This document shows, in pieces, positions 14,230 to 18,372 of a DNA stretch of 18,372 nt (its first letter is position 1; the number at the start of each line of letters is the position of its first letter). This DNA is from an uncultured Coriobacteriaceae bacterium (GTDB taxonomy: Bacteria; Actinomycetota; Coriobacteriia; Coriobacteriales; UMGS124), in the NCBI GenBank assembly GCA_900539345.1, contig UQBS01000059.1:1-18372 (forward strand), in the 5' to 3' direction. The translations under genes were made by a program, and so were the position numbers. The notes beneath the pieces are model-generated. The model saw only the letters and a list, made by a program, of their open reading frames with translations, was not told the DNA's origin and did no database searches.

Positions 14230-15642
14230 ATGGAAAAACACGCCTCCGTCCCCGAGCGCGAACAATTCGCCTCGCGGCTCGGCTTCATCCTGGTGAGCGC
14301 AGGCTGCGCCATCGGCTTGGGCAACGTCTGGCGTTTCCCCTATATCACGGGTGAGTACGGCGGCGGTGCGTTCGTCCTCATGTACCTGGTGTTCCTTCTC
14401 ATCTTTGGCCTGCCTATCCTGGTAATGGAGTTCGCCGCCGGTCGCGCCAGCCAGAAGAGCATTGCCCGCAGCTACGACACGCTTGAGCCCGAGGGTACCA
14501 AATGGCACCGCATCAAGTGGCTCGGCCTGGTCGGCAACTATCTGCTCATGATGTTCTACACTACCGTTGCAGGCTGGATGCTCGCCTTCATGGTGAAGAG
14601 CGCAACGGGGCAGCTCACGGGCGTCACGGCAGAGCAGAGCAGCCAGATCTTCAACGCGCTGCTCGCCAGTCCCGGCGAGATGCTCGTGTACATGGCCATC
14701 GTCGTAGTACTCGGCGTGCTTATTTGCAGCCTGGGCTTGCAGAAGGGTGTGGAGCGCATCACGAAGGTCATGATGAGCGCGCTGTTCGTCATCATGCTCG
14801 TGCTATGCGTGCGCGCAGTCACCCTGCCCGGCGGCATGGACGGCCTGGCCTTTTACCTGCTGCCCGACTTCGACAAACTCTTCGGCCAGGGTCTGGGCAA
14901 CACCGTGGACGCCGTGTACGCCGCCATGGGCCAGGCGTTCTTCACCCTGTCCATCGGTGCAGGCGGCATGCTGATTTTCGGCAGCTACCTGGGCAAGGAC
15001 CGCTCGCTTCCTGGCGAGGCTGTGCGCATTGCCGGCGTCGACACCCTTGTCGCCCTCATGGCTGGCCTCATTATCTTCCCTGCTTGCTTCGCCTTTGGCG
15101 TCGAACCTGGTAGCGGCCCGGGCTTGGTGTTCATCACGCTTCCCAGCGTTTTTGAGCAGATGCCTCTCGGTCAGCTCTGGTGCACGCTCTTCTTCCTGTT
15201 CATGAGCTTTGCCGCGCTCAGCACCGTTGTGGCCGTCTTCGAGAACATCATGAGCTTCTCGATGGATCAGTGGGGTACGCCGCGCAAGAAGGCCTGCATC
15301 ATCAACGGCATTTTGCTCTTCCTCCTGAGCCTGCCGTGCCTGCTGGGCTTCAACGTGCTTTCTGGCGTCGTGGTACCCGGCATCGGCGACATCCAGGGCG
15401 TTGAGGACTTCATCATGTCCAACAACCTGCTGCCCCTGGGCGGCCTGTTGCTGCTGCTTTTCTGCACGCATAAGCGCGGCTGGGGCTTCGACAACTTCCT
15501 GGCCGAGGCCAACACCGGCGAGGGCCTCAAGTTCCCACGCTGGGCACGCAGCTACCTCACCTACGTGCTGCCCGTGCTCATCGTCGTCATCCTCATCGGC
15601 GGCTGGATTCCCGTGGTACAGACCTGGCTGGGGCTGGCGTAA
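14230..15642 (+). CDS. Sodium-dependent transporter, NSS (SNF) family
   Basis: 470 residues, an LeuT-type secondary transporter. The family signature GLGNVWRFPYITGEYGGGAF spans residues 29-48, with the unwound first helix that binds sodium and substrate. About eleven to twelve membrane segments follow, ending near LPVLIVVILIGGWIPVV. Bacterial members of this size import amino acids, often Trp, Tyr, Leu or Ala, using the sodium gradient; the substrate here is not deducible. Start: ATG at 14230 after AAAGGAG; the upstream in-frame ATG at 14179 has no site and a non-membrane leader. Upstream, GCGCTT/AAGCGC (14173-14190) makes a small leader hairpin. No obvious operon partner; it ends in a shared bidirectional terminator. 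Confidence 0.93.
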   Translation: MEKHASVPEREQFASRLGFILVSAGCAIGLGNVWRFPYITGEYGGGAFVLMYLVFLLIFGLPILVMEFAAGRASQKSIARSYDTLEPEGTKWHRIKWLGLVGNYLLMMFYTTVAGWMLAFMVKSATGQLTGVTAEQSSQIFNALLASPGEMLVYMAIVVVLGVLICSLGLQKGVERITKVMMSALFVIMLVLCVRAVTLPGGMDGLAFYLLPDFDKLFGQGLGNTVDAVYAAMGQAFFTLSIGAGGMLIFGSYLGKDRSLPGEAVRIAGVDTLVALMAGLIIFPACFAFGVEPGSGPGLVFITLPSVFEQMPLGQLWCTLFFLFMSFAALSTVVAVFENIMSFSMDQWGTPRKKACIINGILLFLLSLPCLLGFNVLSGVVVPGIGDIQGVEDFIMSNNLLPLGGLLLLLFCTHKRGWGFDNFLAEANTGEGLKFPRWARSYLTYVLPVLIVVILIGGWIPVVQTWLGLA

Positions 15643-15782
15643 GAAGTAAGCAACCTGCGGCGAGTCACTCATTTAGGGCTGGTGCAATCTTGGTTGGGAC
15701 TAGTGCAAGAGCAGCTTGCACAACTTGCGACGAGGCGGTCCAACGGGCGATTCACCTTACAGGGCAGCAAAACACCGCCTGC
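15643..15782. other. Spacer downstream of the NSS gene
   Basis: 140 bases with no gene. AGGCGGT (15733-15739) and ACCGCCT (15774-15780) form a 7-base inverted repeat with a 34-base loop just before the shared terminator. A loose direct repeat (GGTGCAATCTTGG / AGTGCAAGAG) occurs near 15680-15712. Neither suggests a clear role. Confidence 0.4.
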
Positions 15783-15818
15783 AAAAAGGGCTTCGGGAAC
15801 AATCCCGAAGCCCTTTTT
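15783..15818. terminator. Bidirectional intrinsic terminator between NSS transporter and rhomboid genes
   Basis: AAAAAGGGCTTCGGG (15783-15797) pairs perfectly with CCCGAAGCCCTTTTT (15804-15818) around AACAAT. It gives a five-base T-tract on each strand, so it can end both convergent transcripts. Confidence 0.95.
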
Positions 15819-15842
15819 CGTGACTGCTTTGCTTGCTGAGCC

Positions 15843-16547
15843 TTACTTCTTCTTGCCTTTCTTTGAAGCCTTGCGGTTCATGAAGAAACCGGCGGCGCAG
15901 CCCACGATGCCGCCGAAGATGTGAGCGAACTGGGAGATGCCATCGGGCTGCAGAGCCGCGAAAATCTGACCGCCGATGAAAATCACCGCAACGAGGATGA
16001 GCGTGAGCGGGATGGAACCCCTCTCGTAGCTGGCAAACGAGGAGAGCAGGATCATCGCGAAGACGATGCCGCTTGCACCCATCAGCCCCGTGCTAAAGAG
16101 CAGGTTGTTGAAGACCGCCGTGACAAACGCGGTGATGAGAATGAGCAGAAGGGTCTTGATGCTGCCGTACTTCTCCTCAATCAGGGGGCCTACGATGAGG
16201 AGCAGCGTGATGTTGGTGATCCAATGCTGGAAGTCGGCGTGACCCAGCACGTATGTGAACATGCGCACGAAGCCAAGCGGGTCGAGCGCCGAGGTGCGGT
16301 ACGTGCTGAAAAGCAGTGTGTTGGTCGCCCCTCCGGTAATGAACCCCAGCAACAACGCCACGAGCGACAGGGCCGTAAATCCAAGAATCACCGGTGAGTT
16401 GAACTTGATGGGAATCGGCGTGCGCGGCTTTTTCTCCTTGGGAAGGTCGACCTTCGGAGCGAAGGGGGCCTTCGTCGCCGTCGCTTCCGCACCGCCCTGC
16501 ACTGGAGCGTTCGCAGGGACCTGCACAGTGCCCGTCTTCTCGTCCAT
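15843..16547 (-). CDS. Rhomboid family intramembrane serine protease
   Basis: 234 residues. A hydrophilic, Ala/Pro/Lys-rich N-terminal segment (about 1-50) precedes six membrane segments. Catalytic features are all present: HADFQHWITN (103-112, with the conserved His and Asn of the second helix), GASG (157-160, nucleophile Ser159) and FAHIFGGIVG (208-216 region, His209). The protein ends in a Lys-rich tail. Rhomboids cut membrane proteins within the bilayer; the substrate here is unknown. Start: ATG at 16547 with AAAGG about nine bases upstream. A TTG at 16568 would add seven residues but would overlap that site. A TAAAAT box on the minus strand (16586-16591) is a likely -10. The N-terminal cytoplasmic tail could be a sorting or regulatory segment. 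Confidence 0.9.
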   Translation of the reverse strand: MDEKTGTVQVPANAPVQGGAEATATKAPFAPKVDLPKEKKPRTPIPIKFNSPVILGFTALSLVALLLGFITGGATNTLLFSTYRTSALDPLGFVRMFTYVLGHADFQHWITNITLLLIVGPLIEEKYGSIKTLLLILITAFVTAVFNNLLFSTGLMGASGIVFAMILLSSFASYERGSIPLTLILVAVIFIGGQIFAALQPDGISQFAHIFGGIVGCAAGFFMNRKASKKGKKK

Positions 16548-16665
16548 CGCAAACCGCCTTTCATCCAAAAACGGATCGTGTGCCTATTTTAGCAGCATGC
16601 CCGTTGCGGTGCATTACATGGCTCCAATTTGTAACGATGCCTAGTATGATGTACATAATGAACGC

Positions 16666-16671
16666 TATAAT
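16666..16671 (+). promoter_or_regulatory. Promoter -10 box of the antitoxin-toxin operon
   Basis: A perfect TATAAT, 30 bases before the antitoxin start; no good -35 at 17 bases. An 8-base palindrome ATGTACAT (16649-16656) lies in the -35 spacer and is a candidate site for autorepression by the antitoxin, as is usual for Phd/YefM operons. Operator assignment is inference. Confidence 0.55.
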
Positions 16672-16701
16672 TTAGTTACGGTTTGTTGCAAAGGAGGAAC
16701 A

Positions 16702-16968
16702 ATGCCCGAACTCACAGCAACAGTTGCAGAAACCCGCGCCAACTTCTCCAAGATTGCCGCGGCCGTTTCTTCCACAAAACAGCCGGTTACAGTCTTTCGA
16801 AACTCAAAGCCATGGGTTGTTATCGCACCGGTATCTGAGGACCACATTCCAAATATAGACTGGTCAAAGCAGGACGTCATATCCATGGATGTCAAAACCC
16901 GTACGACTACCCTACCAGCAGACTGGGACTGCGCCGAAGACGACGGACTCTACGATGACCTGGCATAA
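16702..16968 (+). CDS. Phd/YefM family antitoxin
   Basis: 88 residues. The N-terminal part (TATVAETRANFSKIAAAVSSTKQPVTV and RNSKPWVVIAP, about residues 5-43) is the Phd/YefM DNA-binding and dimer fold (the typical 'ARxnFskll..v..e..pv.ItrngkpvaVl.p' pattern). The C-terminal part (about 44-88) is acidic and likely unfolded until it wraps the toxin. The ATG follows AAAGGAGG closely. It would neutralise the toxin encoded next and repress its own promoter. The stop TAA overlaps the original toxin start (16955) by 14 bases, so the two reading frames were translationally coupled. Family call is good; partner type is judged from the next gene. Confidence 0.88.
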   Translation: MPELTATVAETRANFSKIAAAVSSTKQPVTVFRNSKPWVVIAPVSEDHIPNIDWSKQDVISMDVKTRTTTLPADWDCAEDDGLYDDLA

Positions 16969-17296
16969 GCCCTAGATCGGGGATGTCTGGCTTGCCTATG
17001 TTGAGTTTTCCGATCATCTTGACATCAGCAAGGTGAGGCCAGTTATTGTTCTTGACGTTCAAGACGGGCGCTGCCTGGTCATAGCGGCAAAAGTGACTTC
17101 GAAAGACCTCAGGGCAGACGGCTCGGGCAAATGCCTGCCCATTCTCGACTGGCAAGAATGCCGTTTAAGAAAGCCCTCGTTCGTGCGTATAGACCAGGTA
17201 TTCGAGCTATCGTACGAAAAACTCCTGCGCGGGGCGCCGATTGGTCGCGTTAATCGGGCCTACGTGCAGGTCATTACAAGTTACCTGGAGTTTTAA
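16955..17296 (+). pseudogene. PemK/MazF-like toxin gene interrupted by an in-frame amber codon
   Basis: From the ATG at 16955 (overlapping the antitoxin end) the frame reads MTWHKP, then TAG at 16973-16975. It then continues without a break as IGDVWLAYVEF...KVRPVIVLDV...IAAKVTSKD...ILDWQE...RKPSFVRID...PIGRVN to a stop at 17294-17296. This is a normal PemK/MazF-type layout of about 113 codons: first strand G-D-V-W, the KVRPV core, the K-V-T-S motif and the C-terminal I-G motif. The toxin class cleaves RNA. Only one codon is defective. After the TAG the first possible start in frame is GTG at 17033, without a proper ribosome site, and it would lose the first strand. Hence most likely an inactivated toxin beside an intact antitoxin. 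A suppressed amber or a sequencing error are alternatives. Confidence 0.75.
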
Positions 17297-17322
17297 GCAT
17301 TCCGGCTGCACCCATGAAATGA

Positions 17323-17362
17323 CCCGCGTCTTGGCACACATCGCCAAAGCGCGGGCTTTTTT
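17323..17362 (+). terminator. Intrinsic terminator of the antitoxin-toxin operon
   Basis: CCCGCG (17323-17328) pairs with CGCGGG (17350-17355), extended inside by TTGGC/GCCAA after a short imperfection. TTTTTT follows at 17357-17362. It abuts the stop codon of the convergent gene at 17365. Confidence 0.92.
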
Positions 17363-17364
17363 GG

Positions 17365-18372
17365 CTATATCCCCGCAAACTCCCAGGTGGCGTCGGTGGC
17401 GAGGAGGATGACGTTGTCGGGGACATCGGTATCATCGGGCGAAAGCGGGATGACGTGGACGTAGGCGAACTCGCCCTCGAGGGCCTCGACGTACTGGTGC
17501 AGGAACGTCGAGTTCGGACCCTCGAGCGTTGAGACGACGTTGGCGATGAGGACGCCGCCAGGGTTCAGGCAGGTGTGGGCGTTGCGGATGGTCGCTGGAC
17601 TCGCAAGGGATGCAACAGGCTTCTTGCCAGCGAACACGTCGAAGACCATGGCGTCATAGCGCTGACCGAAACTGGCGCCATAGCGACGGCGCGCCTGGCG
17701 GGCAAACTCAGAGTCACACGCGATATCGCCGGTCACGTGCTCGGCATGGTCGGTCTGGCACGCGGCATCGCCGACCTTGCACTCGGCCCCATCGACCTCA
17801 TTCGCAATGCCACTGGGCCCACGGTTGTCAGCAGTCCTGCACGCGGCATCCCCGATCACGCGCTCGGCGCGACCGATTCCACAGCCCTCTCCCCCAAACT
17901 CTTCTCGTACCACGTGGGACAGATCGGCCAGGTAGTCGCAGCCGTCAGCGCATATCCTGCCCAGGTCGTAGGTTCCGCCAAAGGGGAAGTCGGAGAGATA
18001 CTCCGCGAGATAGAAATCCGTGAGCGCAATGCGCGTAATGGCCGGGTCGATCTCGACCACGTCCATGTGCACCTCGGGCCGCGTGGCGATGATGTGCTTG
18101 GGATAGGCGTACCCGCCGCCGCCCACCATGAGGACGCGCTCGATGTCGGGCTTGGCATCAAACATGAGGTCGAAGGCCAAGTAGTAGTCGAAGACCGGCT
18201 CGGCTCGGTATTCTTCATCCACGTACGTCGCAGACTGCACGCTGCGCCCCACAAGCAAGAGGCGCACCGCTCGCCCGTCGGCGTCGGTCGTGGTGCACAC
18301 AACGGCCGGCCCAAACTTGGTACGGTAAAAGCGCGGGTCAGCCTTGCGCACGCCATATGCCAGCAGCGCCGA
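17365..18372 (-). CDS. Spermidine synthase-like protein with a tandem-repeat insertion; 5' end probably outside window
   Basis: 328 residues from the GTG at 18351; the frame stays open to the right edge (reading SALLAYG before it), so the true start may lie outside. Features of the aminopropyl-transferase/methyltransferase fold: VLMVGGGGYAYPKHI (73-87, nucleotide-binding glycine loop), VVEIDPAITRIA (98-109, acidic residue after strand 2), CADGCDYL (134-141) and YDAMVFDVFAG (232-242), then a strand/helix C-terminus. Similar proteins in Actinomycetota are annotated spermidine synthase or fused MFS/spermidine synthase; no membrane part is seen here. The polyamine-binding residues of true synthases are not clearly kept, so activity is uncertain. 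Residues about 155-217 are an insertion rich in Cys, Asp and Ala made of tandem units (separate entry). Convergent with the toxin operon. Confidence 0.8.
   Translation of the reverse strand, partial: SALLAYGVRKADPRFYRTKFGPAVVCTTTDADGRAVRLLLVGRSVQSATYVDEEYRAEPVFDYYLAFDLMFDAKPDIERVLMVGGGGYAYPKHIIATRPEVHMDVVEIDPAITRIALTDFYLAEYLSDFPFGGTYDLGRICADGCDYLADLSHVVREEFGGEGCGIGRAERVIGDAACRTADNRGPSGIANEVDGAECKVGDAACQTDHAEHVTGDIACDSEFARQARRRYGASFGQRYDAMVFDVFAGKKPVASLASPATIRNAHTCLNPGGVLIANVVSTLEGPNSTFLHQYVEALEGEFAYVHVIPLSPDDTDVPDNVILLATDATWEFAGI
17707..17871 (-). repeat. In-frame tandem repeat of about 14 codons inside the spermidine-synthase-like gene
   Basis: In protein order: RAERVIGDAACRTA (161-174), a degenerate unit DNRGPSGIANEVD (175-187), GAECKVGDAACQTD (188-201) and HAEHVTGDIACDSE (202-215). 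On the plus strand the core CACGCGGCATC..C CG....C.CTCGGC recurs starting at 17717, 17759 and 17840: spacings of 42 and 81 bases, i.e. one and about two units. The insertion sits between the ADG motif and the YDAMVFDVF strand, a surface position in this fold. Confidence 0.75.

Noticed and set aside
17707..17871. CRISPR array
   Set aside because: The repeats are in-frame, imperfect and inside a coding sequence without spacer-repeat alternation; no cas gene is present.

Overview
The window is GC-rich DNA with strong Shine-Dalgarno sites, tightly packed genes on both strands and many perfect-stem intrinsic terminators. The gene set is a Tat-exported molybdopterin oxidoreductase with its own four-cluster ferredoxin, a Crp-type regulator, a YitT protein, an NSS transporter, a hypoxanthine-DNA-glycosylase-like protein, a ferric-reductase-like membrane protein and a spermidine-synthase-like protein. 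This best fits a chromosome segment of a gut-type actinomycete of class Coriobacteriia (Eggerthellales or a relative). The taxonomic placement is inference from gene content and style; no rRNA or other marker is present.

Layout. 1-1513 (+): 3' part of a hybrid histidine kinase cut by the window edge. 1514-2071: 558 bases without a convincing gene, holding a large hairpin, a weak terminator-like stem and an inverted repeat just before the next gene. 2072-5074 (+): an unrecognised 164-aa protein followed 15 bases later by topoisomerase III (topB-like). 5078-6088 (-): type I asparaginase, tail-to-tail with topB. 6416-7129 (+): ferric-reductase-like membrane protein ending in a strong terminator. 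7213-7911 (-): Crp/Fnr-family regulator, divergent from 8099-10989 (+), an electron-transfer ferredoxin plus a Tat-exported molybdoenzyme. 11090-12062 (+): a YitT-family membrane protein behind a short leader that contains a complete intrinsic terminator. 12195-13274 (+): a cysteine-hydrolase/GNAT fusion. 13415-13933 (-): a hypoxanthine-DNA-glycosylase-like protein with repeated 13-base motifs upstream. 14230-15642 (+): a sodium-dependent NSS transporter. 15843-16547 (-): a rhomboid-like protease sharing a bidirectional terminator with the transporter. 16702-17296 (+): a Phd/YefM antitoxin and a PemK-like toxin gene with an in-frame amber stop. 17365 to the right edge (-): a spermidine-synthase-like protein carrying an inserted tandem repeat of about 14 residues.

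The clearest functional unit is the regulator/ferredoxin/molybdoenzyme cluster. The regulator probably controls the divergent operon through the 190-base spacer, which holds a perfect 12-base palindrome. The enzyme would be folded in the cytoplasm, exported by Tat and fed electrons by the ferredoxin. Neither a membrane quinol subunit nor a maturation chaperone is present in the window, so its electron donor is unknown.

The least explained items are the YitT leader/attenuator (or small RNA), the repeat insertion in the spermidine-synthase-like protein, the amber-interrupted toxin, the hydrolase-acetyltransferase fusion and the orphan gene coupled to topB.
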